DNA of 64,000 bases from Bacillus amyloliquefaciens DSM 7 = ATCC 23350 (GCF_000196735.1 NC_014551.1:987001-1051000); one strand, 5' to 3'. Positions 7,498 through 18,442 are shown, counted from the first letter of the stretch. Notes: generated by a model from the sequence alone, not told the origin. Program-made: numbers and translations.

Positions 7498-7527
7498 ACC
7501 GGGTTCTATAGAGAACCCGGTTTTTTG
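7498..7527 (+). terminator. Riboswitch-controlled terminator before thiC
   Basis: ACCGGGTTCT (7498-7507) pairs with AGAACCCGGT (7512-7521), followed by TTTTT. It is about 50 bp upstream of the thiC start and is the expression platform of the TPP riboswitch. Confidence 0.92.
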
Positions 7528-7539
7528 TGCTGGTGCTGA

Positions 7540-9351
<1,812 letters not shown>

Positions 9352-9356
9352 AAAGA

Positions 9357-9393
9357 AAAGATGAAGATGGAGTGTGTCCATCTTCATCTTTTT
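9357..9393. terminator. Bidirectional terminator between thiC and ygaK
   Basis: AAAGATGAAGATGGA (9357-9371) pairs with TCCATCTTCATCTTT (9377-9391), with A and T runs on both sides. It serves the convergent genes thiC and ygaK and slightly overlaps the ygaK stop. Confidence 0.9.
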
Positions 9394-10747
9394 AGAAAAA
9401 CGGTGACCGGCGAAGCGGCGGAATGCTCTGCTCAAAGCGGAATACGTTTTCCGGGTCATACTTCGTTTTGACTTGACGGAGGCGGTCAACATTTCCTCCG
9501 TAATATGTTCGCAGCCAGTTTCTGATGTCTATATCAGGCCAATTCACGTAATCCCCCATCGTTTCTCTTGAAAGAGATGTTCTCAGCCCTTCGATCCAGC
9601 GGACGTTTTGTCTTTCCTCTTCAGGAGAAGTCCAGTTTGTTATATATTCCTGAGCAATGATTGCATTGCGATAGTAGAATGCCGTTTGATCCGGAGCGAT
9701 CCGTCCGGCCGCCCCGCCGAGAGATTGCTGCCAGACACTGGCGTTTTTATTCGGAGCGTGCTGCAAGTAGTATTTTAAAGCAGAAATTGCGCGTGTTGAC
9801 AATGGTTTTTCAATAAAGGATCCTGACCGCTTCATCTTTTGCGGCTCATTGCCTCCCGGGCTGTTAAAAAAGGCTGCCGCTCTAATAAACGGAACTGTCT
9901 TGACCATGCCGCTTGTCGGGTTTCCCGCTTTCATTAACGGAGCCAGCAGTTCTTTCAGCTCATCTTTTGTCCCGATAAATTGGCCGAGCGCTTCTATGCG
10001 GTTGACTTCCTTAGGCCAAAACTGAATTGATGAAGTAAGCCGGTTATCTGTAAAAGGAGCCCAGTTCTGCCACGTATTAAATACTTCATCGAAATCATCC
10101 CAGTCCCAAGTGACAGAAAAAACAGTCACGTACGAAATCGGCACGGCTTTAAACATCATGGAAGTGACAATGCCGAAGTTGCCGCCGCCTCCGCCCTGAG
10201 ACGCCCAAAATAAATCAGAGTGCTTTGCGCGGTTGACTGTGATCAATTTGGCACCCTCTTTTTCGTCTGCTATGATCATCTCGAGCTGGAGGAGACGATC
10301 GCAAGTAAGGCCGGCAGACCTTGTTAAATATCCGATTCCTCCCCCAAGCGTCAGCCCCGTGATTCCCACATTTGCGATGGTTCCCGCAGGAAGAGTCAAG
10401 CCGTACCGCCAGAGTGTCCGGTACACATCTCCCAATTCGGCACCCGCTTCAATCGAGACCAGCCGCTTATCCTTATCTACCCTTATTTTCTTCATTTCAC
10501 TGAGGTCAATGACAAGCCCGTTATTTAACAGGGAAAAATTCTCGTAGCTGTGTCTTCCGCCTCTGATGCGGAAAGGTACGTTATTCTCACGCGCCCATTT
10601 CAGCGCATTGACGGCATCATGTTTGTTTTGGCAAAACACAATGATGTCTGGATATCGTTGCAGGCTTAAGTTGATATTGGTTCTTGCTTCATTATAGTCC
10701 GGATCATCCCTTCTGACGATGCGTCCGGTCAATGTTGTCTTTTCCAT
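9392..10747 (-). CDS. ygaK: FAD-linked oxidase of the BBE-like family
   Basis: A 451-residue PCMH-fold flavoprotein (FAD_binding_4 then a C-terminal BBE domain, YYGGNVDRLRQVKTKYDPENVF). RGGRHSYE gives the His and GLTCDRLL the Cys used for bicovalent FAD attachment in berberine-bridge-type oxidases, so both links are probably present. Such enzymes oxidise sugars or secondary metabolites; the substrate here is unknown. The ATG at 10747 is chosen over an in-frame GTG at 10765. Place and orientation match B. subtilis ygaK. Confidence 0.9.
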   Translation of the reverse strand: MEKTTLTGRIVRRDDPDYNEARTNINLSLQRYPDIIVFCQNKHDAVNALKWARENNVPFRIRGGRHSYENFSLLNNGLVIDLSEMKKIRVDKDKRLVSIEAGAELGDVYRTLWRYGLTLPAGTIANVGITGLTLGGGIGYLTRSAGLTCDRLLQLEMIIADEKEGAKLITVNRAKHSDLFWASQGGGGGNFGIVTSMMFKAVPISYVTVFSVTWDWDDFDEVFNTWQNWAPFTDNRLTSSIQFWPKEVNRIEALGQFIGTKDELKELLAPLMKAGNPTSGMVKTVPFIRAAAFFNSPGGNEPQKMKRSGSFIEKPLSTRAISALKYYLQHAPNKNASVWQQSLGGAAGRIAPDQTAFYYRNAIIAQEYITNWTSPEEERQNVRWIEGLRTSLSRETMGDYVNWPDIDIRNWLRTYYGGNVDRLRQVKTKYDPENVFRFEQSIPPLRRSPFF

Positions 10748-10855
10748 ACTCTCACTCTCTTTCACTCGTAATCTGCTATTTTTTCTAACATATGCGGAAA
10801 AATAAGAGAGTGTATGAGGAAAACCCCCGGGAGGAAACGTTATTTAAAATTATAG

Positions 10856-10885
10856 TTGACAGGTAGGGATTGTATGAATTAACAT
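10856..10885 (+). promoter_or_regulatory. senS-opp promoter with GGGAT element after the -35
   Basis: TTGACA (10856-10861), 18 bp, TAACAT (10880-10885). GGGAT lies at 10866-10870, four bases after the -35. The same arrangement, with GGAAT, is found at the ssu, amidohydrolase and tcyP promoters. Confidence 0.7.
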
Positions 10886-10910
10886 AATCATTACATATTT
10901 CCAAACGATG

Positions 10911-10964
10911 GCTGATCGGATCACCGAAGGCCCTTATCTTGTAAACAGATAAGGGCCTTTTTTG
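10911..10964 (+). promoter_or_regulatory. senS-opp leader: 21-nt hairpin element overlapping an attenuator
   Basis: The element at 10911-10931 reads GCT-GA-TCGG-ATCA-CCGA-A-GGC, a 4-bp inner and 3- to 4-bp outer stem with a GA/A internal loop. Its last GGC is the start of the terminator GGCCCTTATCT (10929-10939) / AGATAAGGGCC (10947-10957) plus seven T. The two folds exclude each other. An attenuator between promoter and senS was described for B. subtilis. The same element precedes the amidohydrolase and ssuB genes here. Confidence 0.75.
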
Positions 10965-11001
10965 CGTAAAAGCCATTGAATGAAAAGCGGAGGGATGAAA
11001 A

Positions 11002-11187
11002 GTGGCGTTACAAAAGGCAACACCAGTGCGCAAAAAGAGTAAAAAGCGAAAAAAGTACAGAAAACACACATTGAATTTCGAACTGCTTGTAGAGAAAAAC
11101 AAACGGGAGATTATGAGGAATCAAGAACAGATGGAGCAGATTTATATAAAGATAGATGAAAAGCATGCGGGGGTCCGATCAAAATGA
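11002..11187 (+). CDS. senS: SenS, small basic regulator-like protein
   Basis: A 61-residue, highly basic protein (KKSKKRKKYRKHTLNFELL, then a charged helical tail). B. subtilis SenS has 65 residues and in high copy raises extracellular enzyme expression; its mechanism is not established. A GTG start at 11002 with GGAGGG upstream is used. The stop overlaps the next ATG as ATGA, so here senS is the first cistron of the opp-type operon, whereas in B. subtilis it is described as monocistronic with an attenuator before it. That arrangement suggests its real partner is the transporter. Confidence 0.85.
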   Translation: MALQKATPVRKKSKKRKKYRKHTLNFELLVEKNKREIMRNQEQMEQIYIKIDEKHAGVRSK

Positions 11188-12911
11188 AGAGGAACACATT
11201 GAAGATAAAAACAACGGGCATCTTACTCGCGTCGTCTGTAGCCTTCATGTTATCAGGGTGCGCGTTAGGAAGTGCCGGAGAAGAAGCATCTTCTGCAACG
11301 GATAAAAAGGAAGAAACACGTATCGCCCATGTCAAAACAAAAGAATTTAAAGCTTCTCATCCTGAGGCGCTTCCCGCAAAGTCGAAAGCCAGAACCGACA
11401 CTTTTGTTGCGGGGATATCCGCGCCGGGCGGGGTATTTCTGCCGTACTTTTATGAAAACGGTTGGGACGGAAATGCGACAGATCCTATTTTTGAACCGTT
11501 AGTCAAACTGGATAAAACGGGGAAGCCCGCACCGGCTCTTGCGGAAAGCTGGAAGATTTCCAAAGATCAGCTTACCTACACGTTCCGCTTAAGAAAAAAC
11601 CTCGTTTTCAGCGACGGTTCGCCGCTGACCGCAAAGGATGTCGCATTCACTTTAACATTGCTGCATGATCCTGCATACGCGGGCTATGAAGATATCACCA
11701 CGGCTTATATTAAAGGCGGTAAGGCTTATAAAGAAGGAAAAGCAAAGACGATAGAGGGCATTCATGTCCTTGATGACAGAACCATTAAAATCACGACCGA
11801 GAAAGTCAGTGCGAAGTCGCTGCTTCTTTTGGGAGGGCAGGTGCTGTCAGAAGCCTACTACGGAAAGAATTACCGATTCGGCAAACTGGATTATTTAAAA
11901 GAGCTTTATGCCAAACCGATCGGAGCGGGACCTTATCAATTTACAGAATACCTTCCGGGACAGGAAATACGCTATCAGGCCAATGAACACTATTATTCCG
12001 GAAAACCGAAAACAGAAAAGCTGATTTATAAAATTATCGATCCGTCAACTTCCCTTCAGCTGTTTGAAACGGGTGACCTTGATTACGCTTCTTTTTCACC
12101 TGATGATGATACGGTTGAGCATTTAAAAAGCCTTGGTTTTGCGAATATCAGCGTATCTGTCGTGAATGATTACGGGCTTGTGTACGTCAATCATAAGCGT
12201 CCGCCTTTCCAAGACAAGAAAGTGTCCCAAGCGCTTATTTACGGGCTTGACCGTCAAAAAATCGTCGATGTCCGCTTTAAACGCTACGGAGAGGTCGCAA
12301 ATGTGCCGGTGTCTCCGGTTTCGTGGGCTTATAACGACAAAGGTGTCAATCCGTACACGTTTAACCCGAAAAAAGCCAAGAAGCTTCTCGATGAAGCAGG
12401 CTGGAAAACGGGAAAAGACGGCGTGCGTGAAAAAAACGGCAAAAAGCTTGAAATCAGCTATTACACCTCTAAAGCGGATGATGATTTCATCCCGATCGCG
12501 AAAGAAAATTATGCGGACATCGGAATCTCATTAAAACCGGAAGTGATGGATTTTAATACAGAGGTAGCGAAAATAAATGATAAACAGTATGATCTTGCCG
12601 CCGTTTCCACATCGCAGATTCTTGATCCGAATGACACGGTGGAAAAGCTGGCTTCCGGCCATCCCAATAATGTGACGGGATATTCCAATCCTAAAGCGGA
12701 CCGGCTGATAGAGGAAGGGGCCGGCACGCTTGATATCAGCAAAAGAAAAGAGATTTATCACCAGCTGTATCGGGAGCTCGGGGAGAATCCGCCTTACATC
12801 CTGATCCATTACCGTCAAAGCGCAAGGGCTGTCAGCGGAAAAATAAAAGGGCTTGAGCCTGACAATTATTCGGGAATCAGTTCAAGTCTCTCAAAGGTCT
12901 CAATTCAATAA
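11184..12911 (+). CDS. Peptide/nickel-type ABC transporter substrate-binding lipoprotein
   Basis: A 575-residue SBP_bac_5 (OppA/DppE-like) protein. The signal peptide ends in lipobox LSGC (Cys26), so it is a membrane-anchored lipoprotein outside the cell. Family blocks include DPIFEPLVKLDKTGKPAPALAE, LVFSDGSPLTAKDV and PIGAGPYQF. It overlaps senS by four bases and is followed by a hairpin and two permease and two ATPase genes. The ligand is an oligopeptide or similar compound; the sulfur-type leader suggests a sulfur-bearing substrate such as glutathione or Cys/Met peptides, which is inference. Confidence 0.9.
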   Translation: MKRNTLKIKTTGILLASSVAFMLSGCALGSAGEEASSATDKKEETRIAHVKTKEFKASHPEALPAKSKARTDTFVAGISAPGGVFLPYFYENGWDGNATDPIFEPLVKLDKTGKPAPALAESWKISKDQLTYTFRLRKNLVFSDGSPLTAKDVAFTLTLLHDPAYAGYEDITTAYIKGGKAYKEGKAKTIEGIHVLDDRTIKITTEKVSAKSLLLLGGQVLSEAYYGKNYRFGKLDYLKELYAKPIGAGPYQFTEYLPGQEIRYQANEHYYSGKPKTEKLIYKIIDPSTSLQLFETGDLDYASFSPDDDTVEHLKSLGFANISVSVVNDYGLVYVNHKRPPFQDKKVSQALIYGLDRQKIVDVRFKRYGEVANVPVSPVSWAYNDKGVNPYTFNPKKAKKLLDEAGWKTGKDGVREKNGKKLEISYYTSKADDDFIPIAKENYADIGISLKPEVMDFNTEVAKINDKQYDLAAVSTSQILDPNDTVEKLASGHPNNVTGYSNPKADRLIEEGAGTLDISKRKEIYHQLYRELGENPPYILIHYRQSARAVSGKIKGLEPDNYSGISSSLSKVSIQ

Positions 12912-12920
12912 AAACAATTA

Positions 12921-12954
12921 GGCAAAATACCCGGTGCATCCTGGGTATTTTGCC
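12921..12954 (+). other. Stable intercistronic hairpin between binding protein and permease genes
   Basis: GGCAAAATACCCGG (12921-12934) pairs with CCTGGGTATTTTGCC (12940-12954). Only CTTTC follows, not a T run. Such hairpins often protect the binding-protein mRNA or cause partial termination, so the lipoprotein is made in excess over the membrane components. Confidence 0.75.
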
Positions 12955-12980
12955 CTTTCAGCGGAAGGGGGAGGCTTTTT

Positions 12981-13937
12981 GTGAAACGGTATGCCGCAGA
13001 ACGATTCATACAAATGCTTGTGATCTTATTCGGTACGTCCTTTATTATTTTTTTCTTATTCGCCATGCTGCCGGGCGATTATATTGATTCGAATGTAAAC
13101 TTGACTCCGGAAAGAGCGAAGGAGCTAAAAGCGCTTTACGGCCTGGATCAGCCGATTTGGCGGCGTTATGTGACGTGGCTCGGCAATGTGTTCAGCGGAG
13201 ATTTGGGGTTTTCTTTGAAGTATCAGGAAAACGTCCTGTCGCTGCTTCAGAAATATGTCTGGAATTCGTTTTTTGTCGCGTTTCTGGCTTTGCTTATCAC
13301 ATGGTCTGCCGCGATGATAACGGGTGTCATATCCGCTGTCAGGAAATACTCATGGTTTGACGGGATCGTAACGTTTCTTGTTTTTGCTTCCATGGCATTC
13401 CCGTCTTTTTTTATCAGCCTTCTGTTTATTAAATGGTTTGGAGTGGATTTAAAAATACTGCCCGTCGGAGGGATGATTGATACCGGAAGCACGAGTTCTG
13501 GTTTTTCTTACGTGCTTGAAGCCGCCAGGCATATGATTCTCCCGGTTGTGATTTTATCTATGCTCGGCATCGGCTCGCTGACAAGATATTTCCGCTCCGG
13601 GATGCTTGATGTGATCAGGCAGGATTATATCAGAACGGCGCGGGCGAAGGGGTTGAAAGAGCGCACTGTCATTTGGAAGCATGCGTTGAAAAATGCGCTC
13701 ATTCCGGCTGTCACCCTGCTTGCTTTTGAACTGCCGGGATTGTTTTCGGGGGCCATCATTATTGAACAGATTTTCGGGTGGCCGGGTGTCGGCCGTATTC
13801 AGCTGGAATCTGTGCATTATCGGGACTACCCGGTTTTGATGGCGTTTACCTTGTTTTTGTCTTGTTTAACGATTGTTGGGAACTTCTTGGCGGATATCGC
13901 TTATGCCGCGATTGATCCGCGAGTCAGGCTGAAATAG
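12981..13937 (+). CDS. Peptide-type ABC transporter permease (OppB/DppB-like)
   Basis: A 318-residue inner-membrane permease with six predicted helices. The N-terminal block (YAAERFIQMLVILFGTSFI) and the EAA-type cytoplasmic loop (DYIRTARAKGLKERTVIWKHALKNALIP) define the DppB family, and EQIFGWPGVGR is also typical. GTG start at 12981 behind GGGGGAGG. It pairs with the permease at 13951 to form the channel of the same importer. Confidence 0.93.
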   Translation: MKRYAAERFIQMLVILFGTSFIIFFLFAMLPGDYIDSNVNLTPERAKELKALYGLDQPIWRRYVTWLGNVFSGDLGFSLKYQENVLSLLQKYVWNSFFVAFLALLITWSAAMITGVISAVRKYSWFDGIVTFLVFASMAFPSFFISLLFIKWFGVDLKILPVGGMIDTGSTSSGFSYVLEAARHMILPVVILSMLGIGSLTRYFRSGMLDVIRQDYIRTARAKGLKERTVIWKHALKNALIPAVTLLAFELPGLFSGAIIIEQIFGWPGVGRIQLESVHYRDYPVLMAFTLFLSCLTIVGNFLADIAYAAIDPRVRLK

Positions 13938-13950
13938 GGGGGATTCACGG

Positions 13951-14856
13951 ATGAAAATACAGAAAGGGACGCCGCCTTCGCTTTGGAAGCAGACGTACCG
14001 CCGCCTGCTGCATCATAAGCTGACGGTCATCAGTCTTCTGTTCTTATGTTTTATGTTTTTATTGTGTTTTATCGGGCCGTCTTTTTCTCCGTACATAACA
14101 GATCGGACGGATATTTCTAATGCCAATCAGCATCCCGGGATTCATCATTGGCTGGGGACCGACCAGTACGGGAGAGATGTGCTGACGAGGCTGATGCTGG
14201 CGGGGCAGATTTCTCTGACCGTGGGGCTTGCTTCAATGGTGCTGTCACTTGTCATCGGCTCTTTGCTCGGAGCAGCGGCCGGATTTTATCGGGGAGCCGC
14301 TGATATGATCATTATGCGCATTGCTGATATGCTCATGTCTATCCCAGGTCTGCCGCTGCTTTTGATTTTAGCTGCGGTGATGTCGGAATGGAAAGTGCCT
14401 TCTGAATACAGAATGTACTTGATTATGATGATGTTAAGTCTGATCGGGTGGCCCAGTCTGGCGCGGCTTGTGCGCGGACAGATTTTGTCGCTGAAGGAGC
14501 AGCCGTTTATGATGGCCGCGGAAGTTCTGGGGCTTAGTGATAGACGAAAAATCCTCTATCATTTGCTTCCCAATACATTGCCGTTATTACTGGTAGCCGC
14601 GACTTTGCATGTGGCGGGAGCGATGCTGAGTGAATCGGCGCTGAGTTTTCTCGGGCTTGGCGTTGCTCCGCCGACTCCTTCCTGGGGAAACATGATGGAA
14701 GCGGCGAATAATTTTATGGATTTTACACTCCGTCCGTGGCTGTGGATTCCCCCGGGAACGGCCATTTTTTTGACCGTTGTGGCGATTCATCTGCTTGGAG
14801 ACGGTTTAAGAGATGCTTTTGATCCTAAAGTAAAACGGCAGGTGAAAGTGAAATGA
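13951..14856 (+). CDS. Peptide-type ABC transporter permease (OppC/DppC-like)
   Basis: A 301-residue permease. It has the OppC N-terminal domain with HWLGTDQYGRDVLTRLMLAG, a transmembrane core and FLGLGVAPPTPSWGNMM. The EAA loop is less canonical (KEQPFMMAAEVLGLSDRRKIL). It starts 14 bp after the first permease with GGGGGG upstream and its stop overlaps the next gene's ATG. Confidence 0.93.
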   Translation: MKIQKGTPPSLWKQTYRRLLHHKLTVISLLFLCFMFLLCFIGPSFSPYITDRTDISNANQHPGIHHWLGTDQYGRDVLTRLMLAGQISLTVGLASMVLSLVIGSLLGAAAGFYRGAADMIIMRIADMLMSIPGLPLLLILAAVMSEWKVPSEYRMYLIMMMLSLIGWPSLARLVRGQILSLKEQPFMMAAEVLGLSDRRKILYHLLPNTLPLLLVAATLHVAGAMLSESALSFLGLGVAPPTPSWGNMMEAANNFMDFTLRPWLWIPPGTAIFLTVVAIHLLGDGLRDAFDPKVKRQVKVK

Positions 14857-15839
14857 AAAAACCGCTTTTAGAAGTGAGGCATTTGGAAACGGCTTTTTAT
14901 ACAGAGGAAGGCACAGTAAAGGCCGTGGATGATGTCAGCTTTACGATTCATGAGGAGGAAACGGTTTGTATTGTAGGGGAATCCGGCTGCGGGAAAAGCA
15001 TGGCGTCATTGTCCATTATGCAGCTTATTCCCGAGACGGGGAGAATCGAACGGGGAGCGGTGCATTTTTCCGGAAGAAACCTGTTGGAGCTGAAACCAAA
15101 AGAAATGCAGAAAATCCGCGGCTGCGAAATCGGTATGATTTTTCAGGAGCCGATGACCTCTTTGAATCCGGTGTTTACGATCGGTGAGCAGCTGACTGAA
15201 CCTATACGCGAACATTTATTGCTGAGTAAGAAAGAGGCGTGGCGGAAGGCAGTCGAACTGATCACGTTAGTCGAAATCCCTCATGCTGAGCAGGTCATGC
15301 ACCGATATCCCCATGAGCTGAGCGGCGGTATGCTGCAGCGCATTATGACGGCTGTCGCGCTCAGCTGCGATCCGAAACTGATCATTGCAGATGAGCCGAC
15401 GACGGCGCTTGACGTAACCATTCAGGCGCAGATATTGGATTTATTGCGGGATGTGAAAAAGCAATTTCACACGTCTATTTTATTCATTACCCATGACCTT
15501 GGCGTGGTTGCCGAAATGGCTGATTATGTGATTGTCATGTATGCGGGAAAAATTGTGGAGGAAGGACCGGTTGCGGAGATGTTTTCCGATCCGAAGCATC
15601 CGTATACGAAAGGGCTGCTCGCGGCAAAACCGGTCATCGGTCAACGAAGGGAGACGCTGTACACCATCCCGGGGCAGGTCCCTGAGCTTGCGGATCTGTC
15701 CGGATCATCTTGTTATTTTGCGGAGCGATGTGAACACAGCACGGAAATATGCCGGAGATCGAGCCCGCATTTTACTGAATTTGGGAAAGGACATCAGGCG
15801 GCGTGCTGGCTTTACAGAGAGGAGAAAGCAGATGAGTGA
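14853..15839 (+). CDS. Peptide-type ABC transporter ATPase (OppD/DppD-like)
   Basis: A 328-residue ATPase. Walker A GESGCGKS, Q-loop IFQEPMTSLNP, signature LSGGMLQR and Walker B LIIADEPTTALD are intact, and the C-terminal oligopeptide-transporter extension has the CYFAERC...C cysteine cluster. Start ATG at 14853 overlaps the permease stop (ATGA); its own end overlaps the next ATPase, so the genes are translationally coupled. Confidence 0.95.
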   Translation: MKKPLLEVRHLETAFYTEEGTVKAVDDVSFTIHEEETVCIVGESGCGKSMASLSIMQLIPETGRIERGAVHFSGRNLLELKPKEMQKIRGCEIGMIFQEPMTSLNPVFTIGEQLTEPIREHLLLSKKEAWRKAVELITLVEIPHAEQVMHRYPHELSGGMLQRIMTAVALSCDPKLIIADEPTTALDVTIQAQILDLLRDVKKQFHTSILFITHDLGVVAEMADYVIVMYAGKIVEEGPVAEMFSDPKHPYTKGLLAAKPVIGQRRETLYTIPGQVPELADLSGSSCYFAERCEHSTEICRRSSPHFTEFGKGHQAACWLYREEKADE

Positions 15840-16797
15840 TGTGTTGCTGGAGGTCAAGGGACTGAAAAAATATTATGAGGAACAAGGGGGAATGAGAAAG
15901 ACTCATAAAAAACCCGTAAAAGCGGTCGACGGCGTCAGTTTTACGATAGGAAAGGGAGAAGTGTTCGGCCTGGCGGGAGAATCGGGCAGCGGTAAGTCAT
16001 CAATCGGAAAAACGATTTTAAGGCTTCATGAGAAAACAGGGGGAGAAGTGTTTTTTCAGGGACGTGATGTGTTCCAGATGAATCGGCGCGAGCTGAAAAC
16101 ATTCAGATCGGAAGCACAGTTCATTTTCCAAGACCCCTTCAGTTCTTTAAACCCGCGGCGCCGGATCGGAGAAGCCATCGGCGAAGCGATGATCGAGCAT
16201 CAGTTGGCGGTGAAGCGGAACGCGCGTGATAAAGCGGCGGAGGTTCTTGAAGCCTGCGGTCTTTCCGCAAACTTGATCGACCGTTATCCGCACGAATTTT
16301 CCGGAGGGCAGCGGCAGCGGATCGTGATTGCTAGAGCGATGGCGCTTGAGCCGCAATTTATCATTATGGATGAACCCGTGGCGGCGCTGGATGTGTCCAT
16401 TCAGGCGCAGATGATCAATTTGTTCAGCAGCCTTCAAAAACAGCACGGGCTGTCATATTTGTTCATTTCCCACGATTTAAGCGTGGTGGAGCACTTATGT
16501 ACAAAGGTCGCCATTATGTATTTAGGGACGATTGTGGAATACGCATCAAAGGAAGAGCTTTTTTCAAGACCGCTTCACCCTTATACAATAGCACTGTTAT
16601 CAGCCGTGCCTGTTCCTGATCCCGGAGCAAAAAGGGAGCGGGTGATGTTAAAGGGCGATATTCCGAGCCCCGCTGATCCGCCCTCAGGCTGTAAATTCCG
16701 AACGAGGTGTCCGGCCGCCAAGAAGATATGTGCCGAAAAAAGTCCGCCGCTTTCCGAGAAAGGGCTTCATCATTTTGCGGCATGCCACTTTGTGTAA
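15832..16797 (+). CDS. Peptide-type ABC transporter ATPase (OppF/DppF-like)
   Basis: A 321-residue ATPase with Walker A GESGSGKS, Q-loop IFQDPFSSLNPR, signature FSGGQRQR, Walker B FIIMDEPVAALD and the C-terminal Cys-rich block (CKFRTRCPAAKKIC). The ATG at 15832 is chosen because it overlaps the previous stop and has GGAGAAAG upstream; longer in-frame extensions into the preceding gene are not credible. It closes the senS-opp operon and faces katA. Confidence 0.94.
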   Translation: MSDVLLEVKGLKKYYEEQGGMRKTHKKPVKAVDGVSFTIGKGEVFGLAGESGSGKSSIGKTILRLHEKTGGEVFFQGRDVFQMNRRELKTFRSEAQFIFQDPFSSLNPRRRIGEAIGEAMIEHQLAVKRNARDKAAEVLEACGLSANLIDRYPHEFSGGQRQRIVIARAMALEPQFIIMDEPVAALDVSIQAQMINLFSSLQKQHGLSYLFISHDLSVVEHLCTKVAIMYLGTIVEYASKEELFSRPLHPYTIALLSAVPVPDPGAKRERVMLKGDIPSPADPPSGCKFRTRCPAAKKICAEKSPPLSEKGLHHFAACHFV

Positions 16798-16834
16798 TTG
16801 AGAAAAAACGGGTTTTGTTGATAATAAACAGGAA

Positions 16835-16863
16835 AAACCTGCCGGACAGACCGGCAGGTTTCT
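16835..16863. terminator. Terminator between the opp operon and katA
   Basis: AAACCTGCCGG (16835-16845) pairs with CCGGCAGGTTT (16851-16861). A-rich on the left and T-rich on the right, it can serve both convergent units. Confidence 0.85.
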
Positions 16864-16868
16864 TGATG

Positions 16869-18314
16869 TTATTTTGGTAAGGGCAGTCCGAGTCCTTCGG
16901 CAACGCGTCTGCCGTATTCAGGATCAGCCTTGTAGAAGTGGCCGATTTGGCGCAGCTTAATTTCTTCTTTTTCCACAGGTTCCATCGCACTGACGATATT
17001 GGCGACAAGGCGTGCGCGTTCCTCCTCGCTCATCAGGCGGTACAGGTCGCCGGCTTGTGTGTAATGATCATGATGATCATAGCTTACACTGTCTGCCAAA
17101 CCTGATACAGGGTATGCCGCCTGTTTATCCTCAGGTGATTCTTTCGGTCCTCCGAAGCTGTTAGGCTCATAATAGACGGAGCGGCCGCCGTTATCGTCAA
17201 AACGCATTTGTCCGTCACGCTGATAGTTTTTCACTTCATTGCGGGAACGGTTGATCGGCAGCGCCTGATGGTTTGCGCCGACACGGTAGCGATGTGCGTC
17301 ATGATATGCGAACAATCGGCCTTGAAGCATTTTGTCAGGTGAGACGTCGATGCCCGGGACTAATGTTCCGGGAGAGAATGTCGCCTGTTCTACTTCAGCA
17401 AAGTAATTTTCCGGATTGCGGTCCAGAACCATGCGGCCGACTTCAATTAGCGGATAGTCTTTTTGAGACCATACTTTTGTGACATCAAACGGATCAAAGC
17501 GGTATGTGTTTGCGTCTTCTAACGGCATGATTTGAACATATAATTTCCATGCGGGGAAATCGCCGTTTTCAATCGCATTGAATAAATCTTCCGTATGGTA
17601 ATCAGGATTTTCGCCCGCGAGTTTTGCGGCTGTATTGACATCAAGGTTTTTCACGCCTTGTTCTGTTTTAAAGTGATATTTAATCCAGACGCCTTCGCCT
17701 TTATCATTTGTCCATTTAAATGTATGGCTTCCGAATCCGTGCATATGGCGAAGGGTTGCCGGAATGCCCCGGTCTGACATCAGAATGGTTACCTGGTGCA
17801 GTGATTCCGGTGACAGAGACCAGAAATCCCAAACGGCCGTCGGGTTTTTCAGATGTGTTCTCGGATCTCTTTTTTGTGTATGGATAAAGTCAGGGAACTT
17901 GATGGCATCACGGATGAAGAATACTGGCGTATTGTTTCCGACGATGTCGTAGTTTCCGTCTTCTGTATAAAACTTAACGGCAAATCCGCGCGGGTCGCGC
18001 ACTGTGTCACTAGAGCCCAGTTCGCCTGCAACGGTTGAGAAACGGATAAAGAGCGGTGTGCGTTTACCGACTTCTGACAGAAATGCGGCTTTCGTATATT
18101 TTGTCACGTCATTTGTGACTTCAAAATAACCGTGTGCCCCCGCGCCTTTTGCGTGAACGACACGCTCTGGAACGCGTTCTCTGTTAAAGTGCGCCAATTT
18201 CTCAAGCAGATGGACGTCTTGTATTAAAGTGGGGCCGCGATCGCCGGCCGTTATTGAGTTTTGGTTATCTCCCACAGGAGCGCCCCAGCTGGTTGTTAAT
18301 TTATTTGAACTCAT
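16869..18314 (-). CDS. katA: Vegetative catalase KatA
   Basis: A 481-residue clade-3 haem catalase that breaks down hydrogen peroxide. Visible motifs: the region with the catalytic His ([20 protein letters not shown]), [10 protein letters not shown], the Asn-bearing block ending [16 protein letters not shown], and the haem-ligand Tyr motif [14 protein letters not shown]. Start ATG at 18314 has AGAGGTG upstream. A perfect PerR box lies just upstream of its promoter, which fits peroxide induction as in B. subtilis. It sits between the opp operon and the amidohydrolase gene. Confidence 0.97.
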   Translation of the reverse strand: MSSNKLTTSWGAPVGDNQNSITAGDRGPTLIQDVHLLEKLAHFNRERVPERVVHAKGAGAHGYFEVTNDVTKYTKAAFLSEVGKRTPLFIRFSTVAGELGSSDTVRDPRGFAVKFYTEDGNYDIVGNNTPVFFIRDAIKFPDFIHTQKRDPRTHLKNPTAVWDFWSLSPESLHQVTILMSDRGIPATLRHMHGFGSHTFKWTNDKGEGVWIKYHFKTEQGVKNLDVNTAAKLAGENPDYHTEDLFNAIENGDFPAWKLYVQIMPLEDANTYRFDPFDVTKVWSQKDYPLIEVGRMVLDRNPENYFAEVEQATFSPGTLVPGIDVSPDKMLQGRLFAYHDAHRYRVGANHQALPINRSRNEVKNYQRDGQMRFDDNGGRSVYYEPNSFGGPKESPEDKQAAYPVSGLADSVSYDHHDHYTQAGDLYRLMSEEERARLVANIVSAMEPVEKEEIKLRQIGHFYKADPEYGRRVAEGLGLPLPK

Positions 18315-18342
18315 GTGATCACCTCTTTAGATTTATAAAAAT

Positions 18343-18392
18343 ATAATATCACCTATCAATAAAAAGTCAATATTATTTTATAATGATTATAA
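18343..18392 (-). promoter_or_regulatory. katA promoter and PerR box
   Basis: Reading on the minus strand, the -35 TTGACT (18365-18370) and -10 TATTAT (18343-18348) are 16 bp apart. TTATAATGATTATAA at 18378-18392 is a perfect match to the PerR consensus (TTATAATNATTATAA), just upstream of the -35. Confidence 0.9.
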
Positions 18393-18442
18393 AATAATTA
18401 TTTGTATTATCGAAATAAGGAATTTGAGTTTTGAAAGCTTGC

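Noticed and set aside
10911-10964. SAM (S-box), T-box or preQ1 riboswitch identity for the senS/ssu-type leader
   Set aside because: The conserved blocks of those classes are not present; the leader is too short for S-box or T-box and lacks a tRNA-specifier region.
10785-11102. Minus-strand frame of 105 codons over the senS leader
   Set aside because: Covers the promoter, attenuator and senS; composition is that of an antisense shadow.
16514-17008. Open frame of 164 codons on the minus strand across the oppF-katA junction
   Set aside because: It overlaps the well-supported oppF and katA coding regions and crosses a terminator; it has no ribosome site or family motif.
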